Below, in pieces: positions 15,872 to 24,608 of a DNA stretch of 64,000 nucleotides (positions are counted from its first letter, which is position 1; each line of letters starts with the position of its first letter). The stretch comes from Eubacterium sp. 1001713B170207_170306_E7 (GTDB lineage Bacteria > Bacillota > Clostridia > Eubacteriales > Eubacteriaceae): the NCBI RefSeq assembly GCF_015547515.1, contig NZ_JADMVE010000010.1, positions 1-64,000 on the forward strand, read 5' to 3'. The translations under genes and the position numbers were made by a program. The notes beneath the pieces are model-generated. The model did no database searches, was not told where the DNA came from, and worked only from the letters and a program-made list of their open reading frames with translations.

Positions 15872-15905
15872 CCGGGGAATGCTAATCCGCAGACTGTCAT
15901 TCCCC
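15872..15905. repeat. Cargo-flanking hairpin, right copy
   Basis: GGGGAATG pairs with CATTCCCC; the loop carries AATCCGCAGA, identical to the hairpin at 13096-13133. It lies between lysR and the leftward transfer operon, so it can serve as a terminator for both. Confidence 0.6.
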
Positions 15906-15948
15906 AGCGTTTCATTTAATTCATATCTTCAGCACAAAAAAATTATTA

Positions 15949-16155
15949 TTACGCTTCATCAGCAGCGCATATCGCAAGCCCTGTATATTCAACCGCCGTC
16001 ATGTGTTCCACTTTTTCAATGGTTCGGGCGGCAAGCTCCCTCATTTCTTCGTCCATAAAGGGCAGCGCAGCCTTCATACCGACAATCGCCCCCTGTCTGC
16101 TCCCGGTGTTGTAAATGCTTAAAAGGTTCATTTCCTCAAAAGTGAATGTATTCAT
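15949..16155 (-). CDS. TTRAP-type transposon-transfer assisting protein, 68 aa
   Basis: Short helical protein with the pattern of the transposon-transfer-assisting family: FEEMNLLSIYNTGSRQGAIVG, then ALPFMDEEMRELAARTIEKVEHM. It is the last gene of the leftward transfer operon, 3 bases after the preceding gene. Function beyond association with conjugative transposons is not known. Confidence 0.75.
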   Translation of the reverse strand: MNTFTFEEMNLLSIYNTGSRQGAIVGMKAALPFMDEEMRELAARTIEKVEHMTAVEYTGLAICAADEA

Positions 16156-16158
16156 TTG

Positions 16159-16863
16159 TCATACCTCCAATTCTTTGTTTTTACTCTTTACCGCCTGCTT
16201 TTTCGGGGCGGTTTTTACGGCTTCTTTATCCTTTGCAAGCTGTTTCCGCAGAGAGGGCTTATGCTTCCTGCCAGACAGCTTTTCGATATGCTCCTTGATA
16301 TTGCCGCTGTCAAAGTGATCTCTGTGGTACTGTTCGTCCCAGAGAACACCACGCAGGGCGGCGGGGTCTTTGGGCTGTGCTTCAAAGCGCAGGAATTTCC
16401 CTAAGTCCGGGTCAGCGTTCCCGGAAATACGCTGTCCGGCTTCCTGTGTCCGTTCCCCATGTTCATATATCAGCTTGGTATCTCCGGCGGGCAGGGAAAC
16501 GTCCTTGACGTGCTGGTAGTGCTTCTGATAGTCCAGCTCATAGAGGTTTCCGGTTACTTTTCCCCGTTCCATGCCTGTTACTTCCACTGCATAGGCAAGT
16601 ATCTTGTCCCTTGTCTGTTCGGCATAGAAACAAAAGGTATTATGTTCCCGTGTGTCCCGGATAAAGGTGTCACGCTCCCGTAAGCACCATGTCCCGGCAG
16701 TGCGGCATAACCAGAGGTGTTTTTTATCCTCCGGGTTCTGGCTCTTTGCCGCTTCTTTGAGGGTTTCCACATCAATATCAAAATCGGACTGAAAATGCTC
16801 CGTATGGGTCTGCATGATAGCTTTTAAGGATTTTAAAATGTCCACGTTCTCAAATTTCTGCAT
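16159..16863 (-). CDS. Element protein with KPSLR tail, 234 aa
   Basis: A protein regularly found beside LtrC-like genes in this element family; I do not know its biochemical role. The N-terminal 150 residues are globular (HLWLCRTAGTWCLRERDTF, FYAEQTRDKILAYAVEVTGMERGKV). The last 33 residues are a basic tail beginning KPSLRKQLAKDKEAVK (bases 16162-16260) that closely matches the tail of the LtrC-like protein encoded 4 bases upstream. The tail is also present in two other proteins of the operon. Confidence 0.7.
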   Translation of the reverse strand: MQKFENVDILKSLKAIMQTHTEHFQSDFDIDVETLKEAAKSQNPEDKKHLWLCRTAGTWCLRERDTFIRDTREHNTFCFYAEQTRDKILAYAVEVTGMERGKVTGNLYELDYQKHYQHVKDVSLPAGDTKLIYEHGERTQEAGQRISGNADPDLGKFLRFEAQPKDPAALRGVLWDEQYHRDHFDSGNIKEHIEKLSGRKHKPSLRKQLAKDKEAVKTAPKKQAVKSKNKELEV

Positions 16864-16867
16864 GGGG

Positions 16868-19123
16868 TCAGCTCCTTTCTAAGTCCGTCTTTTTTGCTCT
16901 GACAGGCTGTTTCTTTGGGGCGGCTTTTGCCTTTTCCTTATCCTCTTTAAGCTGTTTGCGGATAGAGGGCTTGCGCTCCGTTTTCTGTCCCCCAGTCTTG
17001 GCGGCGGTTCTGTCATTCTTGACAGCTTCGGCAAGGTCTACAAGGGAAATAGTTTCTCCGGCTTTTACCTTTGCTTCCAGCTCGTCAACCGTGGGAGTGT
17101 TGTTCATCACACCGTCTATCATGTTTAAATTCTGCTCCGTGGATTTCTCGGCGGTTTCCAAAGGATTAAGCTGGCAAAGTTCCGTCATACGTTCTTTTAA
17201 ACTGGATAAATCCGAGCTGATAGCGGCTATATCAACAAGGGATTTCAGCTCTGCATAGCTTTCTGGTATTTCCCCAGACAGCTTTTGCAGGCGTTTCAAG
17301 GTGGTGTTGTAAGTGGCAATTCCGGCTGTTTTATTGGGGTCAGCGGCAGACACTTTTTTCTCCAAATCCAGCAGGTAGGCGGTTGCTTTCTGTAAATCAA
17401 AATCTGGCTGTTTTTTTGGGGTGCTTTTGGCTTTCTTGGGCTGTCCCGGCTGTGGTTCTTTGGCAGGGACAGCTTCTTTTACCTGCTCCTGTTCCTTTGT
17501 CAGTTCTGCAAAGTTCTTGTTTATGTCTTTAATCAGCCCGGAAGCGGTACTGCGGATCACTTCAAGGGACGCTTTCAGTTCGGACAGTTCCCGCCCACTG
17601 CTCCATGAAGCAACATAACCAAAGGAATAATCAGATGTATCAAGCCCGTAATGCTGGCATACGGCATAGGCGATACTTTCCGCCTGCACTTCACGGGTGC
17701 GGCTGTCTGGGCGGTCTGCCTGCTGTTCCTTTGGGGCGTTTAAATCTACATCATGTAACTTTGCATGGGCGATTTCATGTATCAGCGTTTTAAGGTTCTG
17801 CAATTCGCTCATGCCCTCGTCAATGGCAATCCGTTTTTCTGCTAAGTGATAGTAACCGTGTGCGCTTCCCTCGATTGCTTCAAAGCCTACCGGAACAGGG
17901 GAAGCCTGTTCCACTGCCTTGAAAAATTCCTTGTATTGCTCCACGTCCCCGGTCAGCTCGTTCACGCCGATAGTGGGAAGCTCTTTTCCCTCGGTCTGGG
18001 ACACATCAAAGACTGATACCACCTTAAACGCCGGGACGGTTATTTCCACTTCCTCCGTGATTGCTTTCCCGCTCCTGTCTTTGACGGGCTTCTGGGTCTT
18101 GGGGTCGATTTTCTCCATTTCTTTTTTCACTTTGAACGGGGACGGGGCTATGACTTTGATACCCTTTGCCCCTTTTACCACCTGTCTGCCAAACATATTT
18201 TTCCATGAGTTATATCCGGCTACAAGGGTAGCGTCCGGCTTCTGCATGGCAATCAACAGTGTATTGTTCACGCTGTAATTATGGAACTTTGACATAACAT
18301 TCAGATATTCCTTAAAGCGGTCACTGTCAAACAATTCCTGTATGCCCTGTTCCAGCTTATCCGTAATTTCTTTCATTTTCTCGGCAGGCTTATCTGCCTT
18401 TAATTCAAGGGGGCGGCTGGGGTTTGCCGCCGTAACGGTCTGGGGCTTTGGGACAAAGGCAGGGGCGGCTTCCCTTTCGATTTTCTCCGGGTCGGGATGC
18501 TCCGGTTCTGGGAAGCTCAATACCCGGTATTTGCCCGGTATTTTCTGCTGTTCATAGCGGCTTTTCCATTCGTCCCCGGTGGCAAGGATATATCCCTGCT
18601 CTGTGAAATGCCCCTGTTCGTAAGCGGCGGCGTTTCTGCCAAAGGCTTCCTTGTCAATCCCGCCTTTCCATTCCTCCGGCATTTGCACCATGCCGCTGTC
18701 ATTCAAGTAGTAGTCCCCTAAATCCTTGTAGTCCAAAATGCCGGGAATAAAAACATAGCAGTCCGTATTCGCCGGATAGTCTAAAAACCGTTTCAAGTCC
18801 TGCGGGCAGAAGCCGCTTTCACATACGGCATTGAGCTTTTCAAGCTGTACCGGGTCAAGGGTGTCAAGCTGTGCCGCAAGGAAATTTAAGGTGTCAAAGT
18901 CCGGTTCTTTCAAGAGGTCAAGGGGGATAGATACTTTCTTTGTGTCTGTTACAAAATGCCCGTGCAGGCGGAAGTCCTGCGGGTTGGCGGCGGTAATGTT
19001 CAGCGTTTTCATGGCTTCGTGTAGCTGGTCTTTGGTGGCGGGCAGGTCAAGCCATACGCCCGCCGGATTTCCCTTTTCAAATTCCGTCCGGTTCTGTATC
19101 CATGCGGAAAAATGTTCACTCAT
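16868..19123 (-). CDS. LtrC-like protein with ArdC-type and zinc-peptidase domains, 751 aa
   Basis: Large multidomain element protein. The N-terminal 200 residues are of unknown fold (the antirestriction-like DFRLHGHFVTDTKK region). Residues about 255-400 match ArdC-type single-strand DNA-binding domains (FKEYLNVMSKFHNYSVNNTLLIAMQ, WKNMFGRQVVKGAKGI). A zinc metallopeptidase motif follows with HEIAHAKLHD at residue 449. The C-terminal part is charged and helical and ends in KPSIRKQLKEDKEKAK (residues 718-751). ArdC-domain proteins can protect incoming single-stranded DNA from restriction; that role is inferred. It is preceded by the second oriT-like repeat. Confidence 0.8.
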   Translation of the reverse strand: MSEHFSAWIQNRTEFEKGNPAGVWLDLPATKDQLHEAMKTLNITAANPQDFRLHGHFVTDTKKVSIPLDLLKEPDFDTLNFLAAQLDTLDPVQLEKLNAVCESGFCPQDLKRFLDYPANTDCYVFIPGILDYKDLGDYYLNDSGMVQMPEEWKGGIDKEAFGRNAAAYEQGHFTEQGYILATGDEWKSRYEQQKIPGKYRVLSFPEPEHPDPEKIEREAAPAFVPKPQTVTAANPSRPLELKADKPAEKMKEITDKLEQGIQELFDSDRFKEYLNVMSKFHNYSVNNTLLIAMQKPDATLVAGYNSWKNMFGRQVVKGAKGIKVIAPSPFKVKKEMEKIDPKTQKPVKDRSGKAITEEVEITVPAFKVVSVFDVSQTEGKELPTIGVNELTGDVEQYKEFFKAVEQASPVPVGFEAIEGSAHGYYHLAEKRIAIDEGMSELQNLKTLIHEIAHAKLHDVDLNAPKEQQADRPDSRTREVQAESIAYAVCQHYGLDTSDYSFGYVASWSSGRELSELKASLEVIRSTASGLIKDINKNFAELTKEQEQVKEAVPAKEPQPGQPKKAKSTPKKQPDFDLQKATAYLLDLEKKVSAADPNKTAGIATYNTTLKRLQKLSGEIPESYAELKSLVDIAAISSDLSSLKERMTELCQLNPLETAEKSTEQNLNMIDGVMNNTPTVDELEAKVKAGETISLVDLAEAVKNDRTAAKTGGQKTERKPSIRKQLKEDKEKAKAAPKKQPVRAKKTDLERS

Positions 19124-19186
19124 AACGTATCGCTCCTTTCATGGTCTGATAAAGTTTCAAGAGGGTAAAACCCTCTAAAGAGAAAG

Positions 19187-19292
19187 AGGGTTTGGGACAC
19201 TTCCCAACAAGCAAAAATCCCCATATCTCCGCAGGGCGGGAATGGGGATTTTTACGGGATTGGGTACTCAATCCCTATGCTTGCTATTCTTC
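19187..19292 (-). repeat. oriT-like repeat, copy B (inverted relative to copy A)
   Basis: Read on the minus strand it begins GAAGAATAGCAAGCATAGGG and ends TTGGGAAGTG followed by TCCCAAACCC, like copy A. The middle has diverged, but the stems are kept by paired changes: GGGATT/AATCCC here against GGGAAT/ATTCCC in copy A. It lies between topB and the LtrC-like gene. Confidence 0.65.
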
Positions 19293-19296
19293 TGGT

Positions 19297-21390
19297 CTAT
19301 TTCTTTGGCTTGGGTTTTGGTTTCTTTGGAAACTCCATTTTGTAATTGACGTATTTTTCCCCGGTATCAGCTAACAGAATGTCAGCGTCATAGGTTTTTC
19401 CGGTCTTTTCCGAATAAAGCCCTTTCATGCTTACCCTCCCTTTAGACAGCAGGGCGGCGGCTGTCTTTGCCGTCAGCGTGGTTTTCCGGCTTTCAAAGAA
19501 ACGGTCATTCTTCCACATGGCAAACTGGCACTCCCGGTTACTGCAATAGAAATTCTTCTTGCCCTCATAGACCGGAGAGCCGCAACGGGGGCATTTGCCG
19601 ATTTCCGCCCGTTCCGGGGCGAACAGGGCTTTGTTTTCGTCAGATACGGCGGCGTGGCTCTTTACCAGCTCCGCCGCCATAGCTTCAATGCCCTGCATGA
19701 AGTCTTCCGGGTCGGCTTCGCCCTTTGCAATCCTTGTCAGCTCGTTTTCCCATTCAGCCGTGAGCTTCGGGGAAGTCAGCATATCCGGCAGAATGGAAAT
19801 AAGATTCCTGCCGTCTTTGGTAGGGATAAGCTGTTTCTTCCGGCGTTCCGCAAAGCCCGCCTGCACCAGCTTTTCCAGCACTGCCGCACGGGTAGCGGGC
19901 GTGCCTAGACCTTTGCGTTCTGCGTCCCCGGTAATGTCCCCGCTTCCTGCCCGTTCCATAGCGGAAAGCAGGGTATCTTCGGTATAGGCTTTCGGGGGCT
20001 TCGTGTCATGCTCCGTCAGCTTGGCAGTGACGGGAAAGGTCTGCCCCTCGTTAAGCTCCGGCAGGGATTTTTCCGGTTCTTTTCTGTCCTCCGGCTGTTC
20101 CTTTAAGGAAGCACGGAAGCGGCGTTCCAGCTCCTTAAAGCCCTGTGTTCGGACGGTCTTTCCCTTTGCCGTGAACGTCATGCCGCAGCAGGTAAGGGAA
20201 GCAGTCACGGCTTCATAGCGGTAAGGCGGGGCAACGGCAGAAAGCAGTTTTGCCGCTGTCAGAAGCAGGATATTCCTTTCGCTTTCCGGCAGGGTAGAGA
20301 GGTCGGTTTTTACCGCTTCGGCGGTGGGGATAATGGCGTGGTGGTCGGACACTTTCCGGCTGTCTAAGATACGGGAATAGTCCGGGGCAAGGTCAACGCC
20401 CTTTGCAAAGTCCAGTCTGTCAAAAAGCCCCGATACCAGATGTTCCGCAGTGGGGAGCATATCGTCCGTTAAGTATTGGCTGTCGGTTCTGGGATAAGTG
20501 CAGAGCTTCTTTTCATAGAGTGATTGGGTATAATCAAGGGTCTGCTTGGCGGTGTAGCCGTAGAGCCGGTTGGCTTCCCTTTGCAGGGTGGTAAGGTCAA
20601 AGAGCCGGGGCGGGTTCTCGGTCTTTTCTTCCCGGACTATGGAAGTGAGGACAGCGGCTTCCCCGCCACAATCTGCCCGGAGCTTTTCGGCTTCCTCTTT
20701 TTCTGTGCAGGGCGGGCTTACGGCTTCCAGACCGCCGCCCTCGATATGCACCACATAATATTTGTGCGTTTCAAAGTTCTGGATAGCGTTGTCACGCTCC
20801 ACCAAAAGGGAAAGGGTCGGGGTCTGTACCCGTCCCACATTCAAGGTGTGGTTGTAGAGGACGGAAAAAAGCCGGGTCGCATTGATACCGATAAGCCAGT
20901 CCGCCTTTGCACGGCAGAGAGCCGATTGGTACAGCGGGTCATAGCTGTGTCCGTCCTTTAAGTCGGCAAAGCCTTTTCTGATTGCGCTTTCCTCCATACT
21001 GCTGATCCACAAGCGGCGGAACGGTTTTTCACACCCGGCTTTCTCATAGACAAAGCGGAAAATGAGTTCCCCCTCACGCCCAGCGTCCGTGGCGCATACA
21101 AGCTCTGTCACGTCCTTTCGGTGCATAAGGGTTTTCAGTGTGTCAAAGGGTTCTTTCTTGTCCGGGGCAATAACGGTTTCCCATGTTTCCGGCAGGATAG
21201 GTAAATCTTCATACCGCCATTTTTTATAGTCCCCATAATGGGAAGCGTCCGCCAGTCCTGCAAGGTGTCCCACGCACCAGCTCACAAGGTAGCCGTTCCC
21301 CTCCATGTAGCCGTCCTTTCGTTCATCAGCTCCGATAACGGCGGCGATACTCATAGCCACGCTGGGCTTTTCTGCGATTACTAACTGCAT
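19297..21390 (-). CDS. topB: DNA topoisomerase III, 697 aa
   Basis: Type IA topoisomerase carried by this class of conjugative elements, presumably to resolve DNA during transfer or replication. The TOPRIM domain opens MQLVIAEKPSVAMSIAAVIG and includes the ATDAGREGELIF acidic cluster. The active-site Tyr lies in KKLCTYPRTDSQYLTDDM near residue 300. The C terminus has a zinc-ribbon-like segment (CPRCGSPVYEGKKNFYCSNRECQF) and a lysine-rich end. Length is normal. The frame is intact. Confidence 0.95.
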   Translation of the reverse strand: MQLVIAEKPSVAMSIAAVIGADERKDGYMEGNGYLVSWCVGHLAGLADASHYGDYKKWRYEDLPILPETWETVIAPDKKEPFDTLKTLMHRKDVTELVCATDAGREGELIFRFVYEKAGCEKPFRRLWISSMEESAIRKGFADLKDGHSYDPLYQSALCRAKADWLIGINATRLFSVLYNHTLNVGRVQTPTLSLLVERDNAIQNFETHKYYVVHIEGGGLEAVSPPCTEKEEAEKLRADCGGEAAVLTSIVREEKTENPPRLFDLTTLQREANRLYGYTAKQTLDYTQSLYEKKLCTYPRTDSQYLTDDMLPTAEHLVSGLFDRLDFAKGVDLAPDYSRILDSRKVSDHHAIIPTAEAVKTDLSTLPESERNILLLTAAKLLSAVAPPYRYEAVTASLTCCGMTFTAKGKTVRTQGFKELERRFRASLKEQPEDRKEPEKSLPELNEGQTFPVTAKLTEHDTKPPKAYTEDTLLSAMERAGSGDITGDAERKGLGTPATRAAVLEKLVQAGFAERRKKQLIPTKDGRNLISILPDMLTSPKLTAEWENELTRIAKGEADPEDFMQGIEAMAAELVKSHAAVSDENKALFAPERAEIGKCPRCGSPVYEGKKNFYCSNRECQFAMWKNDRFFESRKTTLTAKTAAALLSKGRVSMKGLYSEKTGKTYDADILLADTGEKYVNYKMEFPKKPKPKPKK

Positions 21391-21405
21391 AAAATTCCTC
21401 CTTTT

Positions 21406-21597
21406 CTAGCGTTCCGGCTCGGTGTTTTCCTGCTTCTGTATCTTCTTGATACAGTACCCCACACAAGGGGCTATCCCCTTGTAAGGGCAGGCTTCGCAAG
21501 CCGGGGAATGGGAAACGGGCGGCTTCTCCTTATGCCGCCCGTTCCGGGGTCTTTGGGTCATCATTTTTTCAAAGGGGCTGTCTGTAAACCATGTCAT
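21406..21597 (-). CDS. Cysteine-rich small element protein, 63 aa
   Basis: Unrecognised. The centre carries four cysteines in CEACPYKGIAPCVGYC, suggesting a metal site or disulfides. The stop lies 15 bases before topB and the start overlaps the DUF4366 gene by 4 bases, so it is an operon member and not a chance frame. Confidence 0.6.
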   Translation of the reverse strand: MTWFTDSPFEKMMTQRPRNGRHKEKPPVSHSPACEACPYKGIAPCVGYCIKKIQKQENTEPER

Positions 21598-22361
21598 AGG
21601 GTGTCCCCCGTTTCGTCCTCCGTATCATCAGCGGGAAGCTCGGTAGTGTCCCCGTCCATGCTGTCAGTTTCTTCGGTGTCCGGTTCTTCCTCCGGCTCGG
21701 CTTCCGGTTCTTCGTCCTCGTCCTCAAAGTCAAAGTCAGCAAATTCCGGGGCGGCTGTCTTTGTGTTCTTGGGTTTTAAAAACTTGAAGTAATAGAACGC
21801 CCCGCCGCCTGCAAGGACTGTTATCAGAAAGAGAAGAAGCATACTCTTGGTTTTTCCCGTGTCCTTTTCCTGCTCCGGCTGTGGTTCTGCTTCCGGCTCT
21901 GCTTTTTTGCCGTTGCAGGCTGTCCGGTTGTTCTTGCAGACCGGGCAGGTTTCATTGACGTTCCCGGCTTCGCATTTTTCTGTGCAGGTGCAGGTCACAA
22001 CGGTAGTTTCCGGTTCGGCTGTTTTCCCGTCCTCTATCAGTGCCATAAGGTCGGTTTCGTCCACTTTGTTGAGGAAATGCACGGTGTTTTCCCCCTCGGC
22101 GGCACGGTCAATGAGGATATAAAAGTAATTCCCGGCTTTGGTGGTTACGGTTATGAGCTGTTTGTTTTCCCCGTAAATATCATCAACAATGGTGGCGTTG
22201 CCCTCCGGGGTCAGCGGTGCGCTGGGTTCGGGTGCTTCTTCTATGGCAGGCGTTTCTTCGGCGGGTTCACTGCTCTGTGCATAGGCTGTCACGGAAAAGC
22301 CGCCCAAAAGCATAAGGGCGGCGGTCAGTGCGGTAAGGCTTTTTAAGATTTTATTCTTCAT
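21594..22361 (-). CDS. DUF4366 (CD1107-type) secreted membrane protein, 255 aa
   Basis: Element-encoded surface protein. It has a signal peptide (LKSLTALTAALMLLGGFSVTAYAQ), a folded domain (VDDIYGENKQLITVTTKAGNYFYILIDR), a six-Cys cluster (CTCTEKCEAGNVNETCPVC), one transmembrane helix near residue 175 (SMLLLFLITVLAGGGAFYYF) and a strongly acidic cytoplasmic tail. It is always grouped with TopB and NlpC/P60 genes in Tn1549-like elements, as here. Likely an envelope part of the transfer machine. Confidence 0.82.
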   Translation of the reverse strand: MKNKILKSLTALTAALMLLGGFSVTAYAQSSEPAEETPAIEEAPEPSAPLTPEGNATIVDDIYGENKQLITVTTKAGNYFYILIDRAAEGENTVHFLNKVDETDLMALIEDGKTAEPETTVVTCTCTEKCEAGNVNETCPVCKNNRTACNGKKAEPEAEPQPEQEKDTGKTKSMLLLFLITVLAGGGAFYYFKFLKPKNTKTAAPEFADFDFEDEDEEPEAEPEEEPDTEETDSMDGDTTELPADDTEDETGDTL

Positions 22362-22605
22362 TTTCGGTGTCCTCCTGTCTGGAAAAATAAGTGTTTGTTG
22401 CGGCTGGCTCGGCGGTGGCCGTCTGCTTTCCTAAGAAAGCGGACAGCTCCGCCGGGGTCATGCGTAACGCCCGCACCATTTGTACGATTTGCAGGTTTTC
22501 AACCTCTGTTTTCTGGGCTTCCAGCTCTCTAAGCCTGCCCTGCTGTCTGGAAATGGCTTCTTTGGTCTTGGCAATTTCCGCTTCAATGCGTTCCAATTTC
22601 ATCAT
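22351..22605 (-). CDS. DUF4315 family protein, 84 aa
   Basis: Short coiled-coil protein (LERIEAEIAKTKEAISRQQGRLRELEAQK) followed by a small helical domain (IVQMVRALRMTPAELSAFLG). This is the DUF4315 pattern. AAAGGAG precedes the ATG at 22605; the frame extends further up without a ribosome site. It overlaps the DUF4366 gene by 11 bases. Role in conjugation unknown. Confidence 0.8.
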   Translation of the reverse strand: MMKLERIEAEIAKTKEAISRQQGRLRELEAQKTEVENLQIVQMVRALRMTPAELSAFLGKQTATAEPAATNTYFSRQEDTENEE

Positions 22606-22625
22606 GTAAAAACTCCTTTCCTGTG

Positions 22626-24596
22626 TCATGGTAAACGCCCGTAGGCGTAAAAATGCTGTTGCCAGTAGGACGAATTGACGGAAGCGTAGGAAATGGGGTT
22701 TCCGCAGTGAATCATCATTCCGTTTCCGGCGTATATCCCTACATGGCTTACCGCCGAACCGCTGTCATATGTCCCGGTAAAAAAGATAATGTCCCCCGGC
22801 TTGGCTTCGCTTGGGGCTATGGGTGTGGTGTAGTTGAAAATCCCCTGTGCGGTTGTCCTGCCGATACTTCCCACGCCGGACTTGTTGATTACCCAGCAGA
22901 CAAAGCCGGAACAGTCAAAAGACGTGGACGGAGAGCTTCCACCCCAGACGTAAGGGTAGCCTAAGTATTTTTCGGCTTCGCCTATCATGGCGGCAAAGTG
23001 TTCATCAGAGAGGGCTTCCGGCGGTATCTCATAGTCCGTGTATTCCCCGTTGCCGCTTGGGGTGTAGATGTTTTCCCCGAATACGTCCGGCTTGTTGCCT
23101 TTGGTTTCCATGTAGGTGTCAAACATTTCCTTTTGCTCCGGGGTAAGAAGCTCCCCGGCAAGGGCGGTCAGGTTCTTGTTTGTCAAGGTCACATGGAGAA
23201 TGTAATACTCGTAAGGGACTTCTTCGCTTGTGGTGTTCCCGTCAGCGTCCGTGCTGGTTTCCGTCCGGTATCGGATTTCGATTTCTTCCCGCAGGGTAAG
23301 GGTGTACTGCAATTCAAAAAGTGCCTGCATTTCCGCCTGTGCTTCCTCTCTGGTGTAATCATAGAGCTTGGCGGTCAGATAGGACGCTAACGCAAAGGGG
23401 TCATGCCCGATTTCGTCAAGGTGGTAGCGGTACTCGTCATAGCCGGGATAGTCCCGCTCGATACGGTCAATCTTATTTTTCAGTTCTGTTTCTTTCGCCT
23501 TATAATCGTTTTCCACGTCCTGTATGTCCCTGTCCTCGGCAGTATAGGAAGTGCCTAAGATTGAGGACACGCCGCCCTGCAACATAGCAGAGCAGGAAGA
23601 AAGCCCGGTAAAGATCATCACAAGCAGGAGCAGGAACGCACCCACGGTCAGAATGGCTTTCCAGTGCCGGATAATAAAATCCGTAGTTTTCCTTGTGGCG
23701 TTCCCTGCCTGCTGTGCCATTTTCCGGGTGGATTTTGCGGTATCAGCGGCTTTTCCTGCCGCCTTTGCCTGCCTGCGTAAATCTTTTGTATACTGGCGTT
23801 TGATTTTCTGCTTCTGGTGGAAACGGGACAGGGGATTGCTCCCGATTTCCGGGTGTTCCTGCAAGGCTTTCCGGTAGAGATAGGTCGCATTGGCTTTCTG
23901 TGCGGCGGCTTCGGCTTTTGCGGCGTTCCGGTAGGGCTTTAGCTTGTGGCTCCGGTAGCCCTCTTTCAGTTTCCGCTTGGCATAGCCGCCCGCCTGTTCT
24001 GCCAGCTTCTCCGCCTTGTGTGTCCCCTCCACGCCGGAGTTTTCCTTTTCAACCTCATGGATTTTCCCATGTACGGCGGCTGTTACCTCCCGGATAGGAC
24101 GGTCAGCGGGATTGTGCCGGAGCTTCCCGCTTGGGGGCTTGTCGGTTTCCTCAAAGTACAGCCGTACCTTTGCCCGCCCGGTGGCTTCATCAAATTTCCG
24201 GGCGGTTTTAAGGCGTTTCTGTTTGGGGATTTTGGATTGTGCCGCTCCCAGCTTATCCGCCGCCTTTTCAGACTTGCGGATATATCTTAAAAGCTCCGGG
24301 TCTGCCTGTTCTTCCTCGGAAAACTGCAACGGGGAGGTTTCCCGCTTTATGGTGTTATCTGCCTGCTTTGCGGCTTTCTTTGCTTTCCTCCGGCGTTTCT
24401 TTGCCTTATGCCGCCCCGCTTCAAGGGCGGCACGGTCAAGGGCTTTCCCGGTCAGTGTCCCGGCGGCGTCCCCGGAAAAATCGTCCGTTTCCCTCTGGCT
24501 TTTCCGGGTCTGCTCCCCGGTGGCAAGGTTGGTTTCCACCACGCCGTCACGGGTCATTTTCTGCGTGATTTTGTCCTTTGCCTTAAATTCCTGCAT
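22626..24596 (-). CDS. CD1108-type NlpC/P60 cell-wall hydrolase of the transfer apparatus, 656 aa
   Basis: Opens the peptidoglycan for the conjugation channel. The N-terminal 300 residues are cytoplasmic and very basic, then comes a transmembrane helix near residue 315 (WKAILTVGAFLLLLVMIFTGLSS). An extracellular region follows, ending in a C40 (NlpC/P60) domain with the catalytic Cys in FDCSGFVCWVINKSG and His in VSHVGIYAGNGMMIH. Equivalent to Tn916 Orf14/TcpG-type hydrolases. It sits between the VirB4 block and TopB as expected. Confidence 0.88.
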   Translation of the reverse strand: MQEFKAKDKITQKMTRDGVVETNLATGEQTRKSQRETDDFSGDAAGTLTGKALDRAALEAGRHKAKKRRRKAKKAAKQADNTIKRETSPLQFSEEEQADPELLRYIRKSEKAADKLGAAQSKIPKQKRLKTARKFDEATGRAKVRLYFEETDKPPSGKLRHNPADRPIREVTAAVHGKIHEVEKENSGVEGTHKAEKLAEQAGGYAKRKLKEGYRSHKLKPYRNAAKAEAAAQKANATYLYRKALQEHPEIGSNPLSRFHQKQKIKRQYTKDLRRQAKAAGKAADTAKSTRKMAQQAGNATRKTTDFIIRHWKAILTVGAFLLLLVMIFTGLSSCSAMLQGGVSSILGTSYTAEDRDIQDVENDYKAKETELKNKIDRIERDYPGYDEYRYHLDEIGHDPFALASYLTAKLYDYTREEAQAEMQALFELQYTLTLREEIEIRYRTETSTDADGNTTSEEVPYEYYILHVTLTNKNLTALAGELLTPEQKEMFDTYMETKGNKPDVFGENIYTPSGNGEYTDYEIPPEALSDEHFAAMIGEAEKYLGYPYVWGGSSPSTSFDCSGFVCWVINKSGVGSIGRTTAQGIFNYTTPIAPSEAKPGDIIFFTGTYDSGSAVSHVGIYAGNGMMIHCGNPISYASVNSSYWQQHFYAYGRLP

Positions 24597-24608
24597 GGAA
24601 GCACCCCC

